A stretch of 44,534 nt of DNA from Chitinophagales bacterium (GTDB taxonomy: Bacteria; Bacteroidota; Bacteroidia; Chitinophagales; Saprospiraceae). The DNA is taken from assembly GCA_022360175.1 (NCBI GenBank), contig JAKSDI010000148.1, positions 1-44,534 of the forward strand, written 5' to 3'. Below the pieces are notes generated by a model. It ran no database searches. It saw nothing but the letters and a program-made list of their open reading frames with translations, and had not been told where the DNA came from. Below, piece after piece: positions 8,519-17,036 of the stretch (positions are counted from its first letter, which is position 1; each line of letters opens with the position of its first letter). Both the position numbers and the translations under genes were made by a program.

Positions 8519-9121
8519 TTATGTTTTCTTCTTCTTAATTTCTTCCCATGTCTTATAGAGGTCTTCCTGAGGAGGAAGGTTGGCAGGTACTTCTCTAAGT
8601 GGCTCACAAGGGCGTAAGAATTCATAACAATCAGCTGGCAATCGCTGGTAAAGGGCGGTTCCCTTTGTTTTCCATGCTATCATTTCATCGCTCAACTGCT
8701 TAATTACTTTTCCCGGATTGCCTACTACCAGGCTACGTGGCGGAATAATCTCATTGGCTTTCACAAAAGTCAGCGCTCCTATAATGCTTTCTGCACCAAT
8801 CTGTACATTATCCATAATAACTGCATTCATCCCTACCATACTATTACGGCCTATGGTAGCTCCATGTATAATAGCTCCATGCCCGATATGTGCGCTTTCT
8901 TCCAATCTGACCGTCACACCAGGAAACATATGTATTGTACAATTTTCCTGTACATTGCATCCATCTTCAATCACAATACCTCCCCAATCGCCACGGATAG
9001 CAGCTCCTGGCCCTATGTATACATTCGCTCCGATAATGACATTACCTGTTACCGCTGCCTGGGGATGAATAAATGAAGACTCATGCACTACCGGGATAAA
9101 ACCTTTGAATTCGTATACCAT
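8519..9121 (-). CDS. Gamma-carbonic anhydrase-like / PaaY-type hexapeptide-repeat protein
   Basis: A 200-residue left-handed beta-helix protein. Isoleucine/valine hexapeptide repeats run from about residue 15 to 140. RGDWG at 43-47, Gln58, and His64, His81 and His86 (HMF; HIGHGAIIHG) match the arginine-aspartate pair and the three metal-binding histidines of gamma-class carbonic anhydrases, including the five-residue spacing of the last two. The C-terminal extension after residue 145 resembles PaaY, a thioesterase linked to phenylacetate breakdown, but no paa genes are in the window. Metal-dependent activity is therefore likely; carbonic anhydrase versus thioesterase is open. Confidence 0.85.
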   Translation of the reverse strand: MVYEFKGFIPVVHESSFIHPQAAVTGNVIIGANVYIGPGAAIRGDWGGIVIEDGCNVQENCTIHMFPGVTVRLEESAHIGHGAIIHGATIGRNSMVGMNAVIMDNVQIGAESIIGALTFVKANEIIPPRSLVVGNPGKVIKQLSDEMIAWKTKGTALYQRLPADCYEFLRPCEPLREVPANLPPQEDLYKTWEEIKKKKT

Positions 9122-9262
9122 TATTTTTGATCGATTTTAATTTATGATTGTTAAATAAATGAAAGGACGTGTTTTTTTGCCTAACAATACGTAATTTATA
9201 GTGTCGGTGTATAATTTTTTTATTTGTAATTCTTTTGCAAAATCAGATCAACTTAATCATTC

Positions 9263-10153
9263 TTGGCTCAACTAACGTGGACATATGTAGGAGATAATGG
9301 CAAACACTACAACGTAGGTTTGTTTCACGGCCCTAATACAGGCCATCTGATGGTGCACTGCAACCAACAGGTAGTACTCATTGATTTTAATGTATTAGAA
9401 AGTAAAAGTTATCCACTTTTTATAGATGATGAGCTATTTGAGCTTATAATAGATAATACCAAAGGGCAATTTTCTTACGGTTTTGAAATCAATAAAAAAG
9501 CAGATACACCACGTAATCGTTTCCGAAAGAAAATTGAAAAAAAGCATTGGCGCCAAACACTTATTTTCTTTGCTATCCTTCTAGCTATAGGTACTGTTTT
9601 TTGTGGTTTTGTGCTCTTTTATAATAGCTCACAAAAAGACAAAAACCTTGCTCCTTTGCTAGAAACACAAGGAGTAGAAACAGTTGCCCGGGTTGATAAA
9701 ATTGGCGGCAGCAGTAGTGGGCCTCAATTACAGATTTCTTTTGTGGCAGATACTCATGCAAAACAAGGGAAGCACCTACTTATTGGAAGTAGTGAAGCAT
9801 ATACTCCTGAAGGCTTTTCTATTCATGAAGGAGACGAGTTTATTATAAAATACCTCCCTCAAGATCCTTCTGTTTTTGAGTTACAAATACAACAACCCAG
9901 TAATCGGCAGTTGGAAATTTATCGTGAAAAAGCGATGGAAAAACATATGGAGTTGCATCCTGAGGTTACAGCACCTACTGCCCTTTGCTTGCTTGAAATA
10001 GCCTATGAGCTTAAAGGGCTGGGAGGCATCGCCGATTTTTACAACCAGGATCAATCTTCCGGTGAAAATGAAGTATCTAATGAGTTGACTTATAAACGCC
10101 TTATAAGGGATGTACCTTTTAAGCAAGAGAGTAGTAAAAGGTGTTCTTATTAG
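9263..10153 (+). CDS. DUF3592-like membrane protein
   Basis: A 296-residue protein starting at TTG (9263); an in-frame stop lies 7 bp upstream and the next Met is deep in the first domain. Residues 1-85 are a small beta-rich cytoplasmic region, 86-94 are strongly basic (RNRFRKKIEKKHW), 97-118 form one transmembrane helix, and 130-212 resemble DUF3592 (variation of EAxVxxI... with a final DEFIIKYLPQDPSVFEL). The tail is acidic and helical. It is followed after 30 bp by scpB, so the three plus-strand genes probably form an operon. Function unknown. Confidence 0.7.
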   Translation: MAQLTWTYVGDNGKHYNVGLFHGPNTGHLMVHCNQQVVLIDFNVLESKSYPLFIDDELFELIIDNTKGQFSYGFEINKKADTPRNRFRKKIEKKHWRQTLIFFAILLAIGTVFCGFVLFYNSSQKDKNLAPLLETQGVETVARVDKIGGSSSGPQLQISFVADTHAKQGKHLLIGSSEAYTPEGFSIHEGDEFIIKYLPQDPSVFELQIQQPSNRQLEIYREKAMEKHMELHPEVTAPTALCLLEIAYELKGLGGIADFYNQDQSSGENEVSNELTYKRLIRDVPFKQESSKRCSY

Positions 10154-10183
10154 AAAAAAGCCTACTTTTACCATCAAAAAGCA

Positions 10184-10795
10184 TTGGATCGACTCATTAC
10201 GCATATTGAAAGCCTCATTTTCACTACAGATCAGCCCATTAGCCTCAAGGAGATAAAAACCTGCCTGGAAGAGGTTCTCGAAACCAAGTTTAAAAAGGAA
10301 GAGCTACTGGAAGCAATCGATCAGATTAAGCAGCGCTATGAAGATGATGCTTATGCTTTCACTATCAATGAAATCGCAGAAGGCTACCAATTTCTTACCA
10401 AACCAGCTTATCATCATACAGTAGGCACCTTTTTAAAACAGACGACCCGAAAGCGTTTATCCCGTGCTGCTTTAGAGACATTATCAATCATAGCATACAA
10501 GCAACCTGTAACTAAATCAGAAATGGAAAAGATCAGAGGAGTCAGTTGTGATTATTCCATTCAAAAACTATTAGAAAAAGAACTTGTTGCAATAGTAGGC
10601 AGAGATGAAGGTCCAGGCCGGCCATTATTATATGGTACTAGTGAAAAGTTTATGGACTATTTTGGTATTAACAGCCTGAGAGATCTGCCCAAACCTAAAG
10701 ATTTTAAAGAAGCTGATTTCCAGATTGGTGAGCAGGCTCCTATAGAAGAAGATGCTCCACCTGCAATGGATACAAAAAAGGAAGAAGAAGAATGA
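10184..10795 (+). CDS. scpB: Segregation and condensation protein B
   Basis: A 203-residue ScpB, the winged-helix subunit of the Smc-ScpA-ScpB condensin. The N-terminal LITHIESLIFTTDQPIS and the second winged helix RLSRAALETLSIIAYKQPVTKSEM with IRGVSCDYSIQKLLEKEL and GRPLLYGTSEKFMDYFGI are diagnostic. The start is TTG at 10184, chosen because the family begins almost exactly at this point and no ATG precedes it. The C-terminus is acidic and disordered, as usual. scpA is not in the window. Its stop overlaps the next gene's ATG by 4 bp (ATGA), indicating translational coupling. Confidence 0.95.
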   Translation: MDRLITHIESLIFTTDQPISLKEIKTCLEEVLETKFKKEELLEAIDQIKQRYEDDAYAFTINEIAEGYQFLTKPAYHHTVGTFLKQTTRKRLSRAALETLSIIAYKQPVTKSEMEKIRGVSCDYSIQKLLEKELVAIVGRDEGPGRPLLYGTSEKFMDYFGINSLRDLPKPKDFKEADFQIGEQAPIEEDAPPAMDTKKEEEE

Positions 10796-11310
10796 GTACG
10801 GAAAAACCTCTAGTAAATAGAATTGCTGCCAGTGGTCTGATCACACTGAAGCTAGAAGAATTTTTCCCCAATGAGCCAATAGCAATACTAGACTTAAAAG
10901 ATTATCTTTTCAAGGGTTTAATACTAAAGGAAAAAGATTTTCGCGAAAGCATGAAAATGCATGATTGGCAACAGTATGATGGAGCCATATTACTTGTTCA
11001 TTGCTCTACTGATGCAATTATTCCTATGTGGGCTTATATGCTTGCCGTTTCTTATGCCGCACCTATTGCCACGGATGTATTCCAGGGCACAACAGCAGAT
11101 TATCATCGTGTCCATTTTTCCCGTGTTATCAACGAAATGGATATTTCAGCCTATACTGATCAGCGAATTATTATCAAAGGTTGTAGTGATCGTCCTCTCC
11201 CTTCCAGTGCTTATCTGGATCTCACTAAAAGATTACGGCCAATAGCAAAGAGCATTATGTATGGAGAGCCTTGCTCTACAGTACCCATCTATAAGAGACC
11301 CAGGAAGTGA
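10792..11310 (+). CDS. DUF2480 family protein
   Basis: A 172-residue cytoplasmic protein with the features of the Bacteroidota-specific DUF2480 family: VNRIAASGLITLKLEEFFP at the start, then FDLKDYLFKGLILKEKDFR-like sequence, WQQYDGAILLVHCSTDAIIPMWAY and IIIKGCSDRPLPSSAYLDLT. The biochemical role is unknown. It overlaps scpB by 4 bp and ends 13 bp from the convergent TonB-domain gene. Conserved linkage to scpB would suggest a chromosome-related or general housekeeping role, but that is inference. Confidence 0.85.
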   Translation: MSTEKPLVNRIAASGLITLKLEEFFPNEPIAILDLKDYLFKGLILKEKDFRESMKMHDWQQYDGAILLVHCSTDAIIPMWAYMLAVSYAAPIATDVFQGTTADYHRVHFSRVINEMDISAYTDQRIIIKGCSDRPLPSSAYLDLTKRLRPIAKSIMYGEPCSTVPIYKRPRK

Positions 11311-11323
11311 TTCTGTAGCGATC

Positions 11324-12406
11324 CTATTTACAAATGATAGGAAGTACACCGTCGTACCAATTGACAAGCGCAATACTTCTTGCTATCTGCAAATCTTCAC
11401 AAGCCTCCTCAAAACGATTAAGGTCCAGGTAGGCTTGTCCGCGCATCAATCGGAAATTGGCATTTTCTGGCATCATTTCAACTGCCTGGCTTAATTTTTC
11501 AATACCTGCATCTGTTTCTCCTTCGCTATATAGGTTGGCTCCTTCCTGAGCTATTTGATTGGCCAATTCATAAGTATCAATTGCATCTTTGCATTTATTC
11601 TCGTCTGGCATGAAAGGCAAGATGATGTTGTAGGCGGCAGCAACCGGCCTTCCTTCATATACAGCAGGAGTCCATTTCCCTATTGTAGAAGTTGCCGCAT
11701 CTACTGCTTCATACCAAAAATCAAAGCCCAGGTTATTGTAATCAATCATATCCAGAATGCGTACATCTCCATTAGCACGTATGAGCAACTGTAGTTCTAT
11801 TCTACCAAGTTTGCAGCTTTCTTCCCATGACTTCGGGTAATTAAGCCGTTCTGTTAAATAGGTTTGAAGAGCTTCATCTCCACCTTCAAACGATAAAGCT
11901 TGTTCGTGCACCGTGTAAATGGTATCATTTCCCACTAAAACATAGGGTAAAGCTTCTTCCAATTTAAACTTTACAGGCAGTACTACCTGTGCCCGGACAG
12001 GATTTCCTTCTCTCATACCAGGTATCCACTGTATCCCAGCCTGCCGCATTCCATTGATGATACGCAGTACTTCCAAATCCGTTCCTCCTCCTATATCTTT
12101 CACGATAGAAGGATTGGTTACGGTCCCGTTTTTTTCTACTACGAAAGTAGCTACAACTGTCCCTTCATTACCATTCTGTCGTGCTTCCAGTGGATATTGT
12201 ATATTGCTGTAAACAAATGATAAAAATGCCTGTTGAGCACATTGATTTTTTACAGCCAATGTCGTATCCATGTCTTCACAGCCAACAACAGGAAAACGGG
12301 GCATTTCCTCCAATGCTTTATAAATAGTTGTATCTCCTGTTTCCTGAGCTATTAAATTGGTTGTTAAAAAGCTCATCAGTATTAGAGCAGCGAATAGATT
12401 TCTCAT
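11324..12406 (-). CDS. Secreted protein with two TonB C-terminal domains and TPRs
   Basis: About 360 residues from the ATG at 12406; the longer frame to 12451 adds 15 residues ahead of an otherwise normal signal peptide (MRNLFAALILMSFLTTNLIAQ). Two TonB_C-like domains follow: one with YPLEARQNGNEGTVVATFVVEKNG and a WIPGMREGNPVRAQVVLPVKF end, and a second, divergent one with LNYPKSWE...GRIELQLLIRANGD and KWTPAVYEGRPVAAAYNIILPF. A pair of TPR-like helices (LYSEGETDAGIEKLSQAVEM; FRLMRGQAYLDLNRFEEA) closes the protein. It lacks a membrane anchor after the signal peptide, so it is probably periplasmic and not a classical energy-transducing TonB. Confidence 0.82.
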   Translation of the reverse strand: MRNLFAALILMSFLTTNLIAQETGDTTIYKALEEMPRFPVVGCEDMDTTLAVKNQCAQQAFLSFVYSNIQYPLEARQNGNEGTVVATFVVEKNGTVTNPSIVKDIGGGTDLEVLRIINGMRQAGIQWIPGMREGNPVRAQVVLPVKFKLEEALPYVLVGNDTIYTVHEQALSFEGGDEALQTYLTERLNYPKSWEESCKLGRIELQLLIRANGDVRILDMIDYNNLGFDFWYEAVDAATSTIGKWTPAVYEGRPVAAAYNIILPFMPDENKCKDAIDTYELANQIAQEGANLYSEGETDAGIEKLSQAVEMMPENANFRLMRGQAYLDLNRFEEACEDLQIARSIALVNWYDGVLPIICK

Positions 12407-12563
12407 CTTACAGATATCTTTATTTAGTATCAAAGAATGGACATAATACAAAAAACACTTGATTTAATGGTAATACAAATTTTAGCATTTAAGTGAAAAC
12501 GCATTATGCCCACCTATCTCCAGAAGCTAGTGCCTGTCAAATAGGAAGGTAGGGTGTTGTTGA

Positions 12564-12626
12564 TCCACGGATTACTCGAATTACACTAAAGTCTTAAGTA
12601 TTCGTGAAATAAGTGTAATCCGTGGA
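12564..12626. repeat. 12-bp perfect inverted repeat
   Basis: TCCACGGATTAC (12564-12575) and GTAATCCGTGGA (12615-12626) are exact inverted copies around a 39-bp spacer that has its own TTACAC/GTGTAA pair. This resembles the ends of a short non-coding repeat element. No coding potential inside. Confidence 0.6.
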
Positions 12627-12702
12627 CCATGCGCTGAGTAAGGTTTGCAACTTCGCCTGATGTATAAAAGGTACTACTTTGTACTTAACTTAATCCCTGC
12701 CC

Positions 12703-12751
12703 GCCGTGCAAGATTTTGGCAGATGGGCAGACAGAGGTTCCCGTGCACGGC
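12703..12751. repeat. 8-bp inverted repeat element
   Basis: GCCGTGCA (12703-12710) and TGCACGGC (12744-12751) flank 33 bp. It is GC-rich compared with its surroundings. It is possibly another small palindromic repeat. Confidence 0.45.
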
Positions 12752-12873
12752 ATTGCTACGCAAGAGGTTTTCTAATGAAGAGTAAACTCAAAAGGTACTA
12801 CAGATTACTCGCCCAGGCAAAAGCTTTCGACTTCTCCGAAGTCCATACCTTTCATTTCAAACATAACAAAGCA

Positions 12874-14163
12874 CTAAGCCTTAGTCAGCCACTTATTCAG
12901 CGTTTTTAAAAGCTTATTACGATCAGCATCGGTCATATTGCGAATACGGGCATCTCCGTGATCTTTACCATCCATAATAAACCACAATGCATTTTTCACT
13001 TCATCAGAAGGAGGGACTCCTGTCGCTGTCCAGGTATCTGTAGCCCCATAGATATAGATCATTTTTTCAGCTTCTTTCTGCGTCCAGTCATATACCTTTT
13101 TCACCAGTGTCGGTTCGAAAGTTATAGGGGCTTTGCCAGGCATAAATATGGCGCTAGGCTCACCATCCAGCTTTTTCAATAATTTCTTAAAGGGCTCGGT
13201 TTCAAATCCATAATACCCCATCTCTGTTCCAGCTTGCCAGTAATGAGAACCATAATCTTCCATGGCCTGATCGGTATATAAAGAAAGCCCTACTACATTC
13301 ATAAAATGCTCTAATACCTCGTCAATCGCTACTTTTTTCGGGTCGGGAATAGTGGCACAATCAAAACCCATCTGCCAAAAAGAGAAAGGATATTCCAATA
13401 CAGCATATTCGAATGCTTCTTCCAGGCTGATGTAAGTAAATTCTTGTCCTGCACCTTTTGCATGCCACTGTAAGCGAGGTAATACCTCTTCTCTTTGTTC
13501 TAATAATTCTACTTGTATGTCATGGATATCTTCTCTACACTCTTTTGTACCTACTTCAGAGAGGAATTCATATATCCGCTTTTCTTTCAACTCCAAATTT
13601 AGAGGTGCTACATAAGGAACAGATGCAGCTACATCATCCGGGTAAAAGTAGCGGTAAAAAATGGTCGTTTGACCTCCTTTACTAATTCCTGTACTCACCC
13701 ATGATTGCTTATATATCTGGCCTAACAACTCCCTAATGTGATGTAAATCTGCTGTAGCCTGCTTTAAATTAAGGTATTGATAGTCTTTGTCTTCAGGTAT
13801 TGATGTTCCAAAATAGCGATGTTCTACATCTACCTGATTTGCATTCAGATAATTGGTTAACTCATACATGCGATTTGAAGAACGGGTATATCCTTCTGTA
13901 GCAATGACCATTGGAGCATCAAAAGAACGATGAGAAAGAAAGGCTCGCTGGTAAAAATAGCCCTTTTCAGGATGGTCATGATCTATCGGCTGTTTGACGT
14001 GCAATTCATAAGCTGCTTCATATCCTTTTGGAGTATCGATGGTCTTAAAAATAAGATCCGGGAGACTGTAAAGTTGTTGTTCAATAGAACTCAAAGATGG
14101 CTGAGCTGACAAAAATATTGGTAGGCTCAGTAACAATAGAAGTGTAAATATTCGGTTAGGCAT
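12874..14163 (-). CDS. Secreted S37-family serine peptidase (PS-10 type)
   Basis: A 429-residue protein with a Sec signal peptide (residues 1-20, cleavage near LSAQ). It is an alpha/beta-hydrolase of peptidase family S37, tripeptidyl or prolyl aminopeptidases first known from Streptomyces. The likely nucleophile is Ser161 in GISKGGQT; Asp376 (YGATDTWTATG) and His402 (GKDHGDAR) fit the rest of the triad. VDVEHRYFGTS around 111-121 is also typical. It probably trims oligopeptides in the periplasm or outside the cell. The neighbouring upstream gene is a secreted dipeptidase, so the pair may work together in peptide scavenging, although an octamer array separates them. Confidence 0.9.
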   Translation of the reverse strand: MPNRIFTLLLLLSLPIFLSAQPSLSSIEQQLYSLPDLIFKTIDTPKGYEAAYELHVKQPIDHDHPEKGYFYQRAFLSHRSFDAPMVIATEGYTRSSNRMYELTNYLNANQVDVEHRYFGTSIPEDKDYQYLNLKQATADLHHIRELLGQIYKQSWVSTGISKGGQTTIFYRYFYPDDVAASVPYVAPLNLELKEKRIYEFLSEVGTKECREDIHDIQVELLEQREEVLPRLQWHAKGAGQEFTYISLEEAFEYAVLEYPFSFWQMGFDCATIPDPKKVAIDEVLEHFMNVVGLSLYTDQAMEDYGSHYWQAGTEMGYYGFETEPFKKLLKKLDGEPSAIFMPGKAPITFEPTLVKKVYDWTQKEAEKMIYIYGATDTWTATGVPPSDEVKNALWFIMDGKDHGDARIRNMTDADRNKLLKTLNKWLTKA

Positions 14164-14170
14164 AATTGAT

Positions 14171-14247
14171 AGAGGTTTAGAGGTTTAGAGGTTTAAGGGG
14201 GTTAGAGGTATAAAGGTTTAAAGGTATATGGGTATAAAGGTTTGGGG
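14171..14247. repeat. Degenerate octamer array (AGAGGTTT)
   Basis: Three perfect AGAGGTTT units (14171-14194) continue into degenerate forms such as AAAGGTTTA, AAGGTATAT and GGTATAAAGGTTTGGGG up to 14247. It fills the whole gap between the two co-oriented peptidase genes. The unit differs by one base from the TTTAGGGG octamer at 35123-35162. Confidence 0.8.
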
Positions 14248-14248
14248 A

Positions 14249-15472
14249 TTATTTACTTTTTTGGGATACTTCAATTACCTTATTCCAGACCCGCCAAACG
14301 TTGGCATAGCAGATTTTTTCAATATCTTTTTTAGAATAGCCCCGTCGCAATAATTCTGCTAACAGATTGGGATATTGGGATACATCCTTTAATCCTGTTG
14401 GAAGAGAATCCCCTACTCCATCATAGTCAGACCCTAATCCCACATGATCAATACCAGCTATCTTCACCACATGATCGATATGATCAGCTACTGTTTTAAC
14501 ATCTGCATACAAGTTAGGATTTGTCTTTCTAAATTCTTCAATGATAGGCTTTGCATCATCATCTTGCCAATGTAAGCCTTTCTCGTTAAGTATGCTTAAC
14601 AGTTCTGCACGTTTTTCATCATTGTATTCTTGTACTTTTCCATCCAAAAAAGTAGATCCAAAATTGATCTGTATGACCCCTCCGTTTTCTCCTAATCGGC
14701 GAATCATCTCATCATTCATATTGCGTTCGAAATCAGGCGTAAATACTCTACATGATGAGTGAGAGGCAATACAAGGAGCTTTTGTGAGTTCCATTACCTG
14801 CCAAAAAGTGCGATCTGACACATGAGAAATATCTACCATGATTCCTACCTTATTCATTTCCTCCACCACTTCTTTCCCAAAAGGGCTAAGGCCATTCCAG
14901 GTTCCAGTCGTATCATAAGAAGAATCGCAAATATGATTATCCTTGCTATGAGTCAGGGTTATATAGCGAATTCCGCGATCATAAAAATACTGCACATTTG
15001 AGAGTTCTCCTTCTATAGGTGCTCCATTTTCCATACCCATTGGTAAAGAGATTTTTCCTTTTTTAGTATTTGCTTCTACTTCAGAAGGGCTTCCTGCTAA
15101 AGCAAATTTGTCTGGATGCATTTCTACAATACCTTCTACCATGTCTATCAGGCTATCTGCCAGCAATTTTGCTCCCGCATCTTCATAAGATGATGGTATA
15201 TAAATAGACATAAACGGAGCATCCAGTCCCCCCTTTTTAGCCCTTACATAATCAAAATCTCCTTTTTTCGTTTCTATAGGAATTCCGAGGTATTCTCGTT
15301 CCAGGCGGAAGTTTTGGACTCTCAACCTATACGGAAGATCAACATGCCCATCAGTAATAATGTATTTATGTGCTAATTTATTTGCCTTTCTTAATTGCTG
15401 TTGAGTTGCTTGTTGAGCCCATGAGGTGCTGGACAGGCAAATAAGGACAAAAAACAATGTTAACCGAATCAT
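14249..15472 (-). CDS. Membrane-dipeptidase-like M19 peptidase, secreted
   Basis: About 407 residues from the ATG at 15472, which begins a good signal peptide (MIRLTLFFVLICLSSTSWAQ). The ATG at 15499 adds nine residues and cannot be excluded. Zinc-site motifs of the M19 renal-dipeptidase family are present: TDGHVDLP near the start, MENGAPIEG, YITLTHSKDN, VDISHVSDRTFW, CIASHSSCR and DHVGLGSDYDG. It is expected to hydrolyse dipeptides in the periplasm. It lies upstream of the S37 peptidase in the same direction. Confidence 0.92.
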   Translation of the reverse strand: MIRLTLFFVLICLSSTSWAQQATQQQLRKANKLAHKYIITDGHVDLPYRLRVQNFRLEREYLGIPIETKKGDFDYVRAKKGGLDAPFMSIYIPSSYEDAGAKLLADSLIDMVEGIVEMHPDKFALAGSPSEVEANTKKGKISLPMGMENGAPIEGELSNVQYFYDRGIRYITLTHSKDNHICDSSYDTTGTWNGLSPFGKEVVEEMNKVGIMVDISHVSDRTFWQVMELTKAPCIASHSSCRVFTPDFERNMNDEMIRRLGENGGVIQINFGSTFLDGKVQEYNDEKRAELLSILNEKGLHWQDDDAKPIIEEFRKTNPNLYADVKTVADHIDHVVKIAGIDHVGLGSDYDGVGDSLPTGLKDVSQYPNLLAELLRRGYSKKDIEKICYANVWRVWNKVIEVSQKSK

Positions 15473-15734
15473 CGTTAAAGCTATATTTTTATTGATCAAT
15501 AGATAAAGGATTCCAAAAAAGCATTATTTTGGATGCTTGGTAAAAAGCTTGTTGATAGTTATACAAATTGATATCTATTTCAAACCATTTCTAAATTCCA
15601 GTTAAACAGATAATGCACAATAAATGAAGATAATTCTATTTCAACAAAGTAATAGAAGTTACCTTGTACTAAACCCTGCGTCAAACAAATGCCGTTAAAA
15701 GTAATACAGTATAATCAAAGAAAAAGGACTCCTT

Positions 15735-16106
15735 ATGAAAGAAATATGTATTTTTTGTTTGTTGCTGGTACCATTTTTTCTCTCTGCCCAGGAAAAGCCA
15801 TTATACTGCGATGAGATACCTGTGATGTACGATAAAGCAGTAGCTTCACGGCCTGCATTACCCAAATTTGGGACAGCTCCAGTTACGGAATATAAAGTTC
15901 AGGTTGCTATTCTAAAATTCACCCACCCCAGAGATTATCCTTTTCATAAAAAATTGATCGCCAGATATCGCCCTTGTGAGCAAGTATGGGTAATTGAATC
16001 AAAGAAAATTTGTAAAACCAGAGCAGAGGCGGAAGGCTTAAAAAATGAGCTTCGCGACCTCGGCTATGATGGTGCTTATGTAGTTGAATTGATCGGTTTT
16101 GAATAA
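15735..16106 (+). CDS. Small secreted SPOR-like protein
   Basis: A 123-residue protein with a signal peptide (MKEICIFCLLLVPFFLSAQ). Residues about 52-120 resemble a SPOR domain: YKVQVAILKF at the start, a Cys/charged middle, then RAEAEGLKNELRDLGYDGAYVVE, the usual helix-strand end. SPOR domains bind denuded peptidoglycan. It faces the outer-membrane-barrel gene with a 9-bp gap. Confidence 0.72.
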   Translation: MKEICIFCLLLVPFFLSAQEKPLYCDEIPVMYDKAVASRPALPKFGTAPVTEYKVQVAILKFTHPRDYPFHKKLIARYRPCEQVWVIESKKICKTRAEAEGLKNELRDLGYDGAYVVELIGFE

Positions 16107-16115
16107 ATCAGTCTA

Positions 16116-16877
16116 TCAAGTACGATCTTCAGGCAGTACTGGTTCTGCTCTTCTTCTATCAGGCAACAAACCAGCAGACACAGAAATATAAAACATTTGA
16201 CTACTTACATTCTCATAAGGAAGGTTAGTTTGTCCATCAATAACTTCCTCATAATCTGTATTTAAGAAATCCAGTAAGTAATACTTTAATCGTAAATTGA
16301 TGCCATTCTTAAACTGAATTCCGGCATATACAGAAGGATTAATAAGATTTACTCTATCACTAAACCACTCATTGAACTTATCATCCTTATCACCGTTGAC
16401 AAACAGTTTTTCCTTATAGTTAAACATTAATTCGGGTTCTACCCCTCCATAGAAAAATGCTCCATCTCTAAGTTTTCCTATTTTAAGCCCCACAGGAATT
16501 CCCAGGGAATAGGATCTACGCTTAATATCTACTTCATCATCGCCATCAATCAGGCCGGCATGTTCCTGTATTCTAATAGGATCATCTCTGGTAATAAAAC
16601 CTACGTTGCGCATGGCAATTCCGGCCTGAAAGCCGAAGTGGTCTCCCAGGTCAAAGTTCCATTGTTCCATGAAATGAAAAAAGGCTGAAAAACGCAGGAC
16701 TGGATCAACGGTTTCACCATTCACCTCCATATCTACCAGAGAAAAAATCAGCTCTCCGCTTGATGTGCGGTAGACATTTTCTCTTTTGTTATGCTTTAAT
16801 AGTGTATCTGATACCTGTGCATGTAATGTTCCTCCCATTACCAATAACAGGAAAAAAAGAGTAAACTTAAACTTCAT
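16116..16877 (-). CDS. Outer membrane beta-barrel protein
   Basis: A 253-residue protein with a signal peptide (MKFKFTLFFLLLVMGGTLHAQ). The rest alternates strands typical of small porin-like barrels (GFQAGIAMRNVGF, YSLGIPVGLKIG, FFYGGVEPELMFNYKEKLF, GINLRLKYYLLDFLN, MFYISVSAGLL). The final strand is followed by about 15 residues, so the C-terminal aromatic is not terminal. No specific substrate can be named. It is convergent with the SPOR gene. Confidence 0.75.
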   Translation of the reverse strand: MKFKFTLFFLLLVMGGTLHAQVSDTLLKHNKRENVYRTSSGELIFSLVDMEVNGETVDPVLRFSAFFHFMEQWNFDLGDHFGFQAGIAMRNVGFITRDDPIRIQEHAGLIDGDDEVDIKRRSYSLGIPVGLKIGKLRDGAFFYGGVEPELMFNYKEKLFVNGDKDDKFNEWFSDRVNLINPSVYAGIQFKNGINLRLKYYLLDFLNTDYEEVIDGQTNLPYENVSSQMFYISVSAGLLPDRRRAEPVLPEDRT

Positions 16878-17036
16878 CTTAGCTGTGAGTTAAAAGTAAA
16901 TTAATGTTAAGTAAGTAAAAGAATATAATTAGGTTGCTTACTTACAAGTGCTAAGATAAGGCCAAAAAATAAATTAACCGTTTTCTGCTCGTGCGGAAAA
17001 GGAGTCTACAGGATCAGACTTCAAATTCAACCGCTA

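Larger units (their letters stand above)
12407..12873. other. Gene-poor stretch with palindromic elements
   Basis: This 467-bp stretch holds the inverted repeats at 12564-12626 and 12703-12751. A plus-strand frame crossing it looks random. I see no convincing promoter or RNA gene. Confidence 0.6.

Noticed and set aside
12706-12909. A 67-codon plus-strand frame in the gap before the S37 peptidase
   Set aside because: It runs through a palindromic repeat and into the peptidase gene's 3' end; no homology sign and no start signal.
14171-14247. Possible CRISPR array
   Set aside because: Units are 8 bp with no unique spacers and no cas genes are present.
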